Part shown: positions 1-6,193 of the stretch, in pieces
How the letters are laid out: every line of letters starts with the position of its first letter
Position numbering within the stretch: the stretch's first letter is position 1
Source of the DNA: Gammaproteobacteria bacterium
GTDB taxonomy: Bacteria > Pseudomonadota > Gammaproteobacteria > Pseudomonadales > Azotimanducaceae
Reading direction: 5' to 3'
NCBI GenBank assembly: GCA_009839405.1
Contig: VXPR01000231.1
Span: forward strand, 1-6,328
DNA length: 6,328 nucleotides
Program-made: the position numbers and the translations under genes
Notes under the pieces: generated by a model
Told to the model about the DNA's origin: nothing
Databases searched by the model: none
The model's input: only the letters and a program-made list of their open reading frames with translations

Positions 1-2208
1 GCCGACGACGCACCGCGCCAGGACGCCCAGCAGGCACGCCAGCAGGAGCCACGACGCCAGGCTCCCGACGAGGCGCGCCGGGCAGAGCAACCCAAGCTCA
101 ACCAGTCCCAGCGCGACGCCGAGGAGCTGGCCGCGCGCCATGCCAAGGAAGCTGAAGAGGCCGCTCGTGCCGCGGCGAAGGAAGCCGAGCCAGACCCGGC
201 GACGGCTGCTGCCGAAGCCGCCGCCAAGGCGCAAGCGGAGGCCCGCGCCGCCGAGAGTGGCAATCGTCGCGCCCCCGGCAAGGGGCCGGCCCGCAGCGGC
301 GATCGCCGCGACAAGACGCGCCGTGACGACTTCGGCGATGGTCGCACCCGCCGCCGCGAACTTTCCCTGAAGAAGGAAAGCCGCCGCGCCAAGAGGCGTG
401 GTCAGCCTCTGTCCATCGAACGTCAGGGCGGCGAGTTCACGCCGCAGGAAATCACCTCGCGGGAAGTCGAACTCGGCGCGGTGGTGTCCGTTGGCGAACT
501 CGCCCAGCGCATGAGTGTCAAGGCTGGCGAAGTCATCAAGACGCTGATGGGCATGGGGGTGATGGCCACCATCAATCAGCCCTTGGATCAAGACACCGCG
601 GTGCTGGTGGTCGAGGAGATGGGGCACACCGTCAAGCTCATCGCCGAAGACGCCATCGAGCAGCAGCACGAACAGTCGTTGCAGGTGGAGGGCAGTGCGC
701 AGTCCCGGCCACCCGTGGTCACCGTCATGGGACATGTGGACCACGGCAAGACATCGCTCCTCGACTACATCCGCCACACCCGCGTAGTGGCCGCGGAAGC
801 TGGCGGCATCACCCAGCACATCGGCGCCTATCACGTCCAAACCGACCACGGCAATATCAGCTTCATCGATACGCCCGGCCATGCCGCGTTCTCGGCCATG
901 CGCGCCCGGGGCGCGAGTTCCACCGACATCGTGATTTTGGTGGTGGCCGCCGACGATGGCGTGATGCCGCAGACCGAGGAAGCGGTGAACCATTCCCGCG
1001 CCGCCGAGGTGCCGCTGATCGTCGCCGTGAACAAGATGGATCTCGAAGGCGCAGACGCGGAACGGGTGAAGAACGAGCTGTCTGCGCTCGATGTAATCCC
1101 CGAGGACTGGGGCGGCGACACCCAGTTCGTCGAGGTGTCGGCGGAGACGGGGCAGGGCATCGATGCCTTGCTCGAGGCCATCACCCTGCAAGCGGAACTC
1201 TTGGAGTTGACCGCCGTGCAGGATGCCCCGGGACGCGGCACGGTGATCGAGTCGCGGCTGGACCGCGGTCGTGGCCCCGTCGCCACCGTGCTGGTGCAGA
1301 ACGGCACCCTGCGCAAGGGCGACGTCATCATCGCCGGCGAGTGCTTCGGCCGCGTCCGCGCCATGATGAACGAACGTGGCGAATCCGCGCTCGATGCCGC
1401 GCCTTCGACGCCCGTGGAAGTGCTCGGCCTCAACGGCACGCCCGGCGCCGGCGACAGCTTCTCGGTGGTGACCGATGAGCGCAAGGCGCGGGAACTCGCC
1501 GAGTTCCGCGCCGACAGGAGCCAGGAGCAGCGCCTCGCCACGCAAAAGGCCGCCACCCTCGAGAGCATGTTCGCCAACCTCGGCAAGGGCGAGAAGCGCG
1601 TGCTGAAGCTGGTGCTGAAGGCCGACGTGCGCGGCAGTCTCGAGGCCATCGTCCAGGCCTGTGCCGAGATCGGCAACGACGAGGTGGCGGTGAACATTCT
1701 CGGTTCCGGCGTCGGCGGCATCACGGAATCGGACGCCAACATGGCGCTCACCTACGGCGCCGCCATCTTCGGCTTCAATACCCGCGCCGACAACGCCGCC
1801 AAGGCGATCATCGAACGCGAAGGCATGGACTTGCGCTACTACAGCGTCATCTACGAACTCGTGGACGACATCAAGCAGATCCTCGAAGGCATGCTGGAAC
1901 CGGAAGTGCGCGAGGAGATCGTTGGCACCGCCGAGGTGCGCGACGTGTTCCGTTCGCCTCGCTTCGGCCAGGTGGCCGGCTGCATGGTGCTCGAAGGCGC
2001 CGTGTTCCGGAACAAGAAGATTCGCGTCCTGCGCGACAACGTGGTGATTTACGAGGGCGAGCTCGAATCGCTGCGTCGCTTCAAGGACGACGTCATGGAA
2101 GTGCGCGGCGGCCTTGAATGCGGCATCGGTGTGCGCAACTACAACGACGTGCGGGCGGGAGACAAGATCGAAGTCTTCGACTCCAGGGAAGTCGCGCGGG
2201 CGCTATGA
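1..2208 (+). CDS. infB: Translation initiation factor IF2 (5' partial)
   Basis: GTPase that delivers formyl-Met-tRNA to the 30S subunit and promotes 50S joining. The reading frame is open from base 1, so the start lies upstream; 735 residues are visible (E. coli IF2 has 890). Visible residues 1 to about 150 are an Ala/Arg/Glu/Gln-rich, probably helical linker ending in a basic patch (RRELSLKKESRRAKRRG). An IF2_N-type segment follows at about 158-215. The G domain shows G1 GHVDHGKT (residues 244-251), G2 GGITQHIGAY, G3 DTPGH (290-294), G4 NKMD (344-347) and G5 SAETG (380-384). Domain II begins near 411, domain III near 533, and the C-terminal initiator-tRNA binding part contains LRYYSVIYELVDD (from 611) and EVRDVFRSPRFG. 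All GTPase motifs are intact. A GTG at 481 could be mistaken for the start, but no Shine-Dalgarno precedes it and the conserved frame runs through it. The stop overlaps the rbfA start. Confidence 0.97.
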   Translation, partial: ADDAPRQDAQQARQQEPRRQAPDEARRAEQPKLNQSQRDAEELAARHAKEAEEAARAAAKEAEPDPATAAAEAAAKAQAEARAAESGNRRAPGKGPARSGDRRDKTRRDDFGDGRTRRRELSLKKESRRAKRRGQPLSIERQGGEFTPQEITSREVELGAVVSVGELAQRMSVKAGEVIKTLMGMGVMATINQPLDQDTAVLVVEEMGHTVKLIAEDAIEQQHEQSLQVEGSAQSRPPVVTVMGHVDHGKTSLLDYIRHTRVVAAEAGGITQHIGAYHVQTDHGNISFIDTPGHAAFSAMRARGASSTDIVILVVAADDGVMPQTEEAVNHSRAAEVPLIVAVNKMDLEGADAERVKNELSALDVIPEDWGGDTQFVEVSAETGQGIDALLEAITLQAELLELTAVQDAPGRGTVIESRLDRGRGPVATVLVQNGTLRKGDVIIAGECFGRVRAMMNERGESALDAAPSTPVEVLGLNGTPGAGDSFSVVTDERKARELAEFRADRSQEQRLATQKAATLESMFANLGKGEKRVLKLVLKADVRGSLEAIVQACAEIGNDEVAVNILGSGVGGITESDANMALTYGAAIFGFNTRADNAAKAIIEREGMDLRYYSVIYELVDDIKQILEGMLEPEVREEIVGTAEVRDVFRSPRFGQVAGCMVLEGAVFRNKKIRVLRDNVVIYEGELESLRRFKDDVMEVRGGLECGIGVRNYNDVRAGDKIEVFDSREVARAL

Positions 2209-2600
2209 GCCCCGAACGCGCGAACCGGGTCGCCGATTTCATCCGAGAAGAACTAGCGGGAATCGTCAGCCAGCGCATGCGGGACCCGCGCGTGCGCCTG
2301 CTCTCTGTGACCGATGCCCGCGTGAGTCGGGATCTCAGTTGGGCGGACGTGTATGTCTCGTCCATCGAGACCGAAGACGAGCCGTCGCGCAGCGAACTGG
2401 TGGCAACGCTGAATCGCGCCGCCGGCTTCCTGCGTTCTGAAGTGGCACGTCGCCACAGCATGCGCACGACGCCCCGGCTCAGGTTCCATTACGACCGCGC
2501 CATGGTGGAGGGACCTCGAATGGAGGCGCTCATCCAGACAGCGTTGAACGCCGACCGACGCCGCAACGAACCGACGGCGGCGGGGGATCCCCATGCGTAA
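2205..2600 (+). CDS. rbfA: Ribosome-binding factor A
   Basis: Small KH-fold protein that binds the immature 30S subunit and helps late 16S rRNA 5'-end processing; in E. coli it is needed for cold adaptation. The product is 131 residues, close to the 133 of E. coli. Family marks are an N-terminal RANRVADFIREELAGIV helix, the RMRDPRV turn, SRDLSWADVYVS on the central strand, the LNRAAGFLRSEV helix with the Ala-Ala-Gly kink in place of the KH GxxG, and the late VEGPRME motif. The ATG at 2205 was chosen because it sits in an ATGA overlap with the infB stop and gives family length. The frame extends upstream to an ATG at 2118 inside infB, but those extra 29 residues have no counterpart. The nearest purine tract (AGGGAAG, 2185-2191) is 13 bases away, so initiation probably depends on ribosomes finishing infB. 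The last ten or so residues are unconserved. Confidence 0.96.
   Translation: MSPERANRVADFIREELAGIVSQRMRDPRVRLLSVTDARVSRDLSWADVYVSSIETEDEPSRSELVATLNRAAGFLRSEVARRHSMRTTPRLRFHYDRAMVEGPRMEALIQTALNADRRRNEPTAAGDPHA
2582..2587 (+). promoter_or_regulatory. Ribosome binding site of truB
   Basis: The tract GGGGGA lies five bases before the truB ATG and inside the end of rbfA. It is the only purine run in range and supports ATG 2593 as the start. It is embedded in the perfect palindrome GGGGATCCCC, which cannot fold on itself as RNA because there is no loop. Confidence 0.55.
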
Positions 2601-3516
2601 GCGCTCGCGCGGTCGTGATGTGCATGGCATGTTGGCGCTCGACAAGCCCACCGGCATCACCTCGAACGAGGCGGTGCAGCGAGTGAAGCGGCTGTTTCGC
2701 GCCCGCAAGGTGGGTCACACCGGCAGCCTTGACCCGCTCGCCACGGGCGTCCTGCCGCTGTGCCTCGGCGCCGCCACCAGGTTCTCGCAGTTCCTGCTCG
2801 ATTCCGACAAGAGATACTTCACCTGCGTGCGCCTTGGCATCGCCACCGACAGCGGCGACGCCGACGGCGAAGTGATCGCCACGGCAAGCGTCGAAGGCAT
2901 CGACCGCGCCCGCGTGGATGCGGCGCTCGAGGCGTTTCGCGGCGAGTTCGAGCAGGTTCCGTCCATGTACTCCGCCGTCAAGCACCAGGGGCAGCCGCTC
3001 TACAAGCTGGCGCGACAAGGCATCGAGGTGGAACGCGAGGCTCGTCCGGTGACGGTGTTCGAGAACCGCATCGTCGATTTCACGGGCGACCTGCTCACGC
3101 TCGACATTCATTGCAGCAAGGGCACCTATGTGCGCACCATTGCCGAAGAACTGGGCCAGGCACTCGGTTGCGGCGCGCATGTGTCAGAACTGCGACGGAC
3201 CCAGGCGGGGCCGTACGGCGAAGCGGACCTCGTGACCTTCGAGGCACTCGAAAGCGCCCACGAAGAGGGCCGCCTCGATGCCATGCTGCAACCGGTGTCG
3301 AGCGCTGTGCGGGAGTGGCCGTGTGTGGCGCTCACCACCGCCACGGCGTGGTACGTGAAGCAAGGCCAGCCCGTGCAGGTGCCGCATGCGCCCTCGTCCG
3401 GCTGGGTGCGGCTGGCGGAGCACGAAGCCGGTGAAGACCGCTTCGTCGGCGTTGGCGAGATTCTGGAAGATGGACGGGTCGCCCCAAGGCGGCTCGTCGG
3501 CAATGGCGGCGGATGA
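2593..3516 (+). CDS. truB: tRNA pseudouridine-55 synthase TruB
   Basis: Isomerises uridine 55 to pseudouridine in the T-psi-C loop of tRNAs; the E. coli enzyme is also a tRNA folding chaperone. The product is 307 residues (E. coli 314). Motif I is GMLALDKPTGITS (residues 12-24). Motif II is GHTGSLDPLATG, with the catalytic aspartate at residue 47. The conserved tyrosine of the DKRY motif is residue 75, followed by LGIATDSGDADG. GTYVRTIAEELG starts at residue 177, next to the HVSELRRTQAGPY segment. Residues from about 250 to the end form the short C-terminal domain (GWVRLAE, DRFVGVGEILEDGRVAPRRLV). The start overlaps the rbfA stop by 8 bases, so the two are probably translationally coupled. 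No expected residue is missing. A 75-base gap with RNA structure separates it from rpsO. Confidence 0.97.
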   Translation: MRKRSRGRDVHGMLALDKPTGITSNEAVQRVKRLFRARKVGHTGSLDPLATGVLPLCLGAATRFSQFLLDSDKRYFTCVRLGIATDSGDADGEVIATASVEGIDRARVDAALEAFRGEFEQVPSMYSAVKHQGQPLYKLARQGIEVEREARPVTVFENRIVDFTGDLLTLDIHCSKGTYVRTIAEELGQALGCGAHVSELRRTQAGPYGEADLVTFEALESAHEEGRLDAMLQPVSSAVREWPCVALTTATAWYVKQGQPVQVPHAPSSGWVRLAEHEAGEDRFVGVGEILEDGRVAPRRLVGNGGG

Positions 3517-3530
3517 CTGCAAATATGCGC

Positions 3531-3582
3531 GCGCGCCCTTTGGGCGCGCAAGCGCCTACAAGACGCCTACAGGTTTGAAGGG
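3531..3582 (+). promoter_or_regulatory. Candidate structured leader of rpsO with alternative hairpins
   Basis: The sequence shows two hairpins that cannot form together. Hairpin 1 pairs GCGCGCCC (3531-3538) with GGGCGCGC (3542-3549) around a TTT loop. Hairpin 2 pairs TGGGCGC (3541-3547) with GCGCCTA (3552-3558), including one G-U pair, around a GCAA (GNRA) tetraloop. If hairpin 2 forms, CCCTT (3536-3540) is free to pair perfectly with AAGGG (3578-3582), the core of the rpsO Shine-Dalgarno. No T-run follows either hairpin, so an intrinsic terminator is unlikely. In E. coli, S15 represses its own mRNA by stabilising one of two alternative leader folds. I infer a similar role here; the fold itself is only a hand prediction. 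Confidence 0.5.
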
Positions 3583-3584
3583 AG
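3578..3584 (+). promoter_or_regulatory. Ribosome binding site of rpsO
   Basis: AAGGGAG ends seven bases before ATG 3592, a good Shine-Dalgarno at standard spacing. Its AAGGG core is complementary to CCCTT at 3536-3540, so it may be masked in one leader conformation. Confidence 0.8.
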
Positions 3585-3591
3585 CAACTGA

Positions 3592-3861
3592 ATGGCATTG
3601 ACTGCCGAAGCAAAGGGACAGATCGTCTCGGAATACGCGCGTGGGGAGAACGACACCGGCTCGCCGGAAGTTCAGGTGGCCTTGCTCACGCACAACATCA
3701 ACGCGCTGCAAAGCCACTTCCGCGATCATGGCAAGGACCATCACTCGCGCCGCGGCCTGATCCGCATGGTGAACCAGCGCCGCAAACTGCTCGACTATTT
3801 GAGGGGCAAGGACCAAGCCCGCTACACCGAGCTAATCGGCCGCCTGGGCCTGCGCCGCTAA
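3592..3861 (+). CDS. rpsO: 30S ribosomal protein S15
   Basis: Primary 16S rRNA binding protein that docks on the three-way junction of the central domain and starts platform assembly. The product is 89 residues, the same as E. coli S15 by my alignment. Visible marks are NDTGSPEVQVALLT (residues 20-33), the rRNA-contacting DHHSRRGL segment (49-56) with His50, His51 and Ser52, the basic QRRKLLDYL helix (62-70) and the typical ending LGLRR. The ATG is fixed by the AAGGGAG tract seven bases upstream and by family length. It lies between truB and pnp as in most proteobacteria. The upstream gap shows alternative RNA hairpins that may mediate feedback by S15. Nothing in the protein is unusual. Confidence 0.98.
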   Translation: MALTAEAKGQIVSEYARGENDTGSPEVQVALLTHNINALQSHFRDHGKDHHSRRGLIRMVNQRRKLLDYLRGKDQARYTELIGRLGLRR

Positions 3862-3865
3862 CGGC

Positions 3866-3926
3866 CCTTCCCTCCCATCACTCCCCTCTTGGGGATTTGG
3901 AGAACCAGAGGTCTTTGGGAGGGGGC
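3866..3926 (+). repeat. GC-rich palindromic element in the rpsO-pnp gap (copy A)
   Basis: The outer arms CCCTCCCA (3870-3877) and TGGGAGGG (3916-3923) form a perfect 8-base stem. Inside it are a hairpin of TCCCC (3882-3886) with GGGGA (3891-3895) around TCTT, and a weaker TGG/CCA stem around AGAA. The RNA could therefore fold as a branched structure. The blocks CCTTCC, TCACTCCCC and GGAGGGGGC recur in the same order and near-identical spacing on the opposite strand after pnp (6194-6253). The element starts five bases after the rpsO stop. It lacks a T-run, so it is not a standard intrinsic terminator. It may protect the rpsO 3' end or act as a processing site, as the RNase III stem does in the E. 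coli pnp leader; that is inference. Confidence 0.5.
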
Positions 3927-3956
3927 AAAGCCGCACCAAGGCCGGCCACAAACAAG

Positions 3957-3974
3957 CAGCTCGCGACCGAGCTG
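3957..3974 (+). other. Hairpin in the pnp leader
   Basis: CAGCTCG (3957-3963) pairs perfectly with CGAGCTG (3968-3974) around the four-base loop CGAC. It lies about 65 bases before the probable pnp start. The function is unknown; leader structure next to pnp is consistent with post-transcriptional control. Confidence 0.45.
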
Positions 3975-3980
3975 GCAAAC

Positions 3981-3994
3981 GCGCCCCAAGGCGC
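3981..3994 (+). other. Small hairpin directly before ATG 3995
   Basis: GCGCC (3981-3985) pairs with GGCGC (3990-3994) around the loop CCAA. It ends on the base before ATG 3995 and would bury the only purine tract near that ATG (AAGG, 3988-3991), which itself sits too close to serve as a good ribosome binding site. This argues that 3995 is not the pnp start. Confidence 0.45.
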
Positions 3995-4000
3995 ATGAAC

Positions 4001-4023
4001 ACGGAAACGAAAGACGGAAACGA
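4001..4023 (+). repeat. Tandem 10-base direct repeat in the pnp leader
   Basis: ACGGAAACGA occurs at 4001-4010 and again at 4014-4023, a period of 13 bases. The period is not a multiple of three, which fits untranslated leader better than coding sequence. The stretch is A-rich and shows no obvious pairing, so it should be single-stranded in the mRNA. Confidence 0.6.
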
Positions 4024-4024
4024 C

Positions 4025-4042
4025 AGGAGCAACAGGAACTTG
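4025..4042 (+). promoter_or_regulatory. Ribosome binding region and TTG start of pnp
   Basis: AGGAG at 4025-4029 lies ten bases before TTG 4040, and a second AGGA (4034-4037) lies two bases before it. Translation from TTG gives MSTKKTFEYGGHQVVLETN, which aligns with the usual PNPase N-terminus; the upstream ATG at 3995 adds 15 hydrophilic residues with no family counterpart. As I recall, E. coli pnp also starts at UUG, which would make a weak start codon a shared trait. Confidence 0.65.
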
Positions 4043-6130
4043 AGTACAAAGAAAACGTTTGAATACGGCGGCCATCAGGTCGTCCTCGAAACCAATCGCA
4101 TAGCCCGCCAGGCCACTGGTGCCGTCATGGCGTCAGTCGGCGACACCGTGGTGCTCTGCACCGTGGTGGCCAACCCCAAGACCAACCCAAATCAGGATTT
4201 CTTCCCCCTCACGGTGAACTACCAGGAGAAGACCTACGCCGCCGGGCGTATCCCGGGCGGCTTCCTGCGCCGAGAGGGGCGTCCGAGCGACAAGGAAACC
4301 CTCACCTCGCGGCTGATCGACCGCCCCATCCGCCCGCTCTTCCCCAAGGGCTTCATGAACGCGGTGCAGGTGATCCCCACGGTGATGAGCGTGGACAAGG
4401 ACATGGACCCGGACATCCCGGCCATGATCGGCTGCAGTGCGGCCCTCGCCGTCTCCGGCATCCCCTTCGCCGGTCCCATCGGCGCGGCGCGGGTCGGCTT
4501 CGTCGAGGACCGCTACGTCCTTAACCCTGGCTACGAGGAGCTCGAATCCTCCCACCTCAACATGGTGGTGGCCGGCACCAGGGCCGCCGTGCTCATGGTG
4601 GAGTCCGAAGCCAAGGAACTCACCGAAGATCAGATGCTCGGCGCGGTGCTGTTCGGACATCAGGAAATGCAGGTGGTGATCGACACCATCGAAGAGCTTG
4701 CCGCCGAAGCGGGCAAGCCGCGCTGGCACTTCAAGCCGCCGCCGGTGAACGAGGCGGCGCTCGCCGCCGTCGAGGAGGCGGCCGGCTCCGACCTCGGCGA
4801 CGCCTACCGCGTCACCGACAAGCAGGAACGGCAGATCAAGGTGCGCGCAGTTCGCAACGCCGCCGTGGACAAGCTCGGCGAGAGCGACATCGATGAGGAA
4901 GACGTCGCCGACGCCTTCGCCAAGATCGAGAAGAACATCGTCCGCGAACGCGTGCTGAACGGCGAACCCCGCATCGACGGCCGAGACCTGCGCACCGTGC
5001 GCCCCATCACCGCGGAAGTGGGCGTGCTGCCCAAGACCCACGGTTCGGCTCTCTTCCAGCGCGGCGAGACCCAGGCCATCGTCGTCGCAACCCTCGGCAC
5101 CCTGCGCGACTCCGCCCTCATCGACGCGCTCGAAGGCTCGCGCAAGGATCACTTCATGCTGCACTACAACTTCCCGCCCTACAGCGTTGGCGAGGAAGGC
5201 TTCATGGGTGCGCCGAAGCGGCGCGAGATCGGCCACGGCTGGCTGGCGCGGCGCGGCGTCAGTGCCTGCCTGCCGGACGTGGAGGACTTCCCCTACACGA
5301 TCCGCGTCGTCTCGGAGATCACCGAAAGCAACGGCTCAAGCTCGATGGCGAGTGTCTGCGGCACCTCCATGGCGCTCATGGACGCTGGCATTCCCATGAA
5401 GGCGCCCATTGCCGGCGTCGCCATGGGGCTTGTCAAGGAAGGCAACCGCTTCGCCGTGCTGACGGACATCCTGGGCGACGAGGACCATCTCGGCGACATG
5501 GACTTCAAGGTGGCCGGAACCGCCGCCGGCGTCACCGCCTTGCAGATGGACATCAAGATCGACGGCATCACCGAAGAGATCATGGAGCAGGCGCTTGAAC
5601 AGGCGCACGAGGCTCGCCAGCACATCCTCGCCGAGATGGGCAACGCCATCACCGAGTCCCGCGCCACCGTTTCGGAGAACGCGCCTTCGATGGTGGTGCT
5701 CAAGGTCCACCCGGACAAGATTCGCGACATCATCGGCAAGGGCGGCTCCACGATTCGCTCCATCGTCGAAGACACCGGCGCCGAGGTGGATGTCGAAGAC
5801 GACGGCAGCGTCCGCATCTACGGCACAAGCGCGGAATCCCGCGACGCCGCCGTGGCCAGAGTGGAAGAGATCACCGCCGAAGCCGAGATCGGCAAGATCT
5901 ACCACGGTCGCGTCGAACGCATCGTCGATTTCGGCGCCTTCATCAACATCCTCCCGGGCAAGGACGGCCTCCTCCACATCTCCCAAATCGCCAAGGAGCG
6001 CGTGGAAAAGGTCACCGACTACTTGCAGGAAGGCCAAATGATCGACGTAGTCTGCCTAGACCTCGACGAACGCGGCCGCATCAAGCTCTCGATGAAGGAG
6101 GTGCCGAACTACACCGCCGCGGCTGACTAG
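4040..6130 (+). CDS. pnp: Polyribonucleotide nucleotidyltransferase (PNPase)
   Basis: Phosphorolytic 3'-to-5' exoribonuclease, a trimer and a degradosome subunit in E. coli. From TTG 4040 it is 696 residues (711 from ATG 3995; E. coli 711). Domains are the first RNase PH core (about 11-142, with GRIPGGFLRREGRP at 70-83), a helical linker, the second RNase PH core (about 318-545), KH (about 550-610, GKGG at 566-569) and S1 (about 618-690, VDFGAF and LLHISQI). The active site is complete: KRREIGHG holds phosphate-binding Arg394, Arg395 and His399 (E. coli 398, 399, 403), and GDEDHLGDMDFK holds Asp482, Asp488 and Lys490 (E. coli 486, 492, 494). There are two small oddities: Trp401 where E. coli has Arg405, and FLRR in place of the FFRR RNA-contact loop. 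The long leader suggests regulation at the RNA level, as in the self-controlled E. coli gene. Confidence 0.97.
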   Translation: MSTKKTFEYGGHQVVLETNRIARQATGAVMASVGDTVVLCTVVANPKTNPNQDFFPLTVNYQEKTYAAGRIPGGFLRREGRPSDKETLTSRLIDRPIRPLFPKGFMNAVQVIPTVMSVDKDMDPDIPAMIGCSAALAVSGIPFAGPIGAARVGFVEDRYVLNPGYEELESSHLNMVVAGTRAAVLMVESEAKELTEDQMLGAVLFGHQEMQVVIDTIEELAAEAGKPRWHFKPPPVNEAALAAVEEAAGSDLGDAYRVTDKQERQIKVRAVRNAAVDKLGESDIDEEDVADAFAKIEKNIVRERVLNGEPRIDGRDLRTVRPITAEVGVLPKTHGSALFQRGETQAIVVATLGTLRDSALIDALEGSRKDHFMLHYNFPPYSVGEEGFMGAPKRREIGHGWLARRGVSACLPDVEDFPYTIRVVSEITESNGSSSMASVCGTSMALMDAGIPMKAPIAGVAMGLVKEGNRFAVLTDILGDEDHLGDMDFKVAGTAAGVTALQMDIKIDGITEEIMEQALEQAHEARQHILAEMGNAITESRATVSENAPSMVVLKVHPDKIRDIIGKGGSTIRSIVEDTGAEVDVEDDGSVRIYGTSAESRDAAVARVEEITAEAEIGKIYHGRVERIVDFGAFINILPGKDGLLHISQIAKERVEKVTDYLQEGQMIDVVCLDLDERGRIKLSMKEVPNYTAAAD

Positions 6131-6193
6131 GAGCCTGCGCCGTAGAAAACGACGGCTGCGCCGGAGTTGAGAGAACCCTCCCTCCTGCGAGAA

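Noticed and set aside
140..370. 76-residue Arg/Pro-rich reading frame at the window start
   Set aside because: It is an out-of-frame shadow of the infB linker. The IF2 frame runs open through this region, and the peptide composition is a GC artefact.
831..1751. 306-residue antisense reading frame across the IF2 GTPase region
   Set aside because: Ser/Arg/Thr-rich low-quality protein with no recognisable motif, lying opposite a highly conserved gene; long antisense frames are expected at this GC content.
2118..2204. Upstream ATG extending rbfA into infB
   Set aside because: The extra 29 residues do not match RbfA proteins, and ATG 2205 gives family length with a typical ATGA overlap.
2583..2592. 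Perfect palindrome GGGGATCCCC before truB
   Set aside because: It is within coding sequence, has no loop for RNA folding, and is explained by the ribosome site and codon constraints.
3521..3530. AAATAT as a -10 box of an rpsO promoter
   Set aside because: Poor match to the consensus, and no -35 candidate lies 16-18 bases upstream in the end of truB.
3531..3549. Intrinsic terminator after truB
   Set aside because: The hairpin is strong, but the following bases (AAGCGCC) contain no T-run, and the operon continues into rpsO.
4133..5236. 367-residue antisense reading frame opposite pnp
   Set aside because: His/Gly/Asp/Val-rich composition typical of the complementary frame of GC-rich genes, with no domain or upstream signal that I can see.
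6135..6163. Direct repeat CTGCGCCG (6135-6142 and 6156-6163) and a 5-base GCCGT/ACGGC stem between the copies
   Set aside because: Short and GC-rich, easily due to chance; no T-run to make it a terminator.
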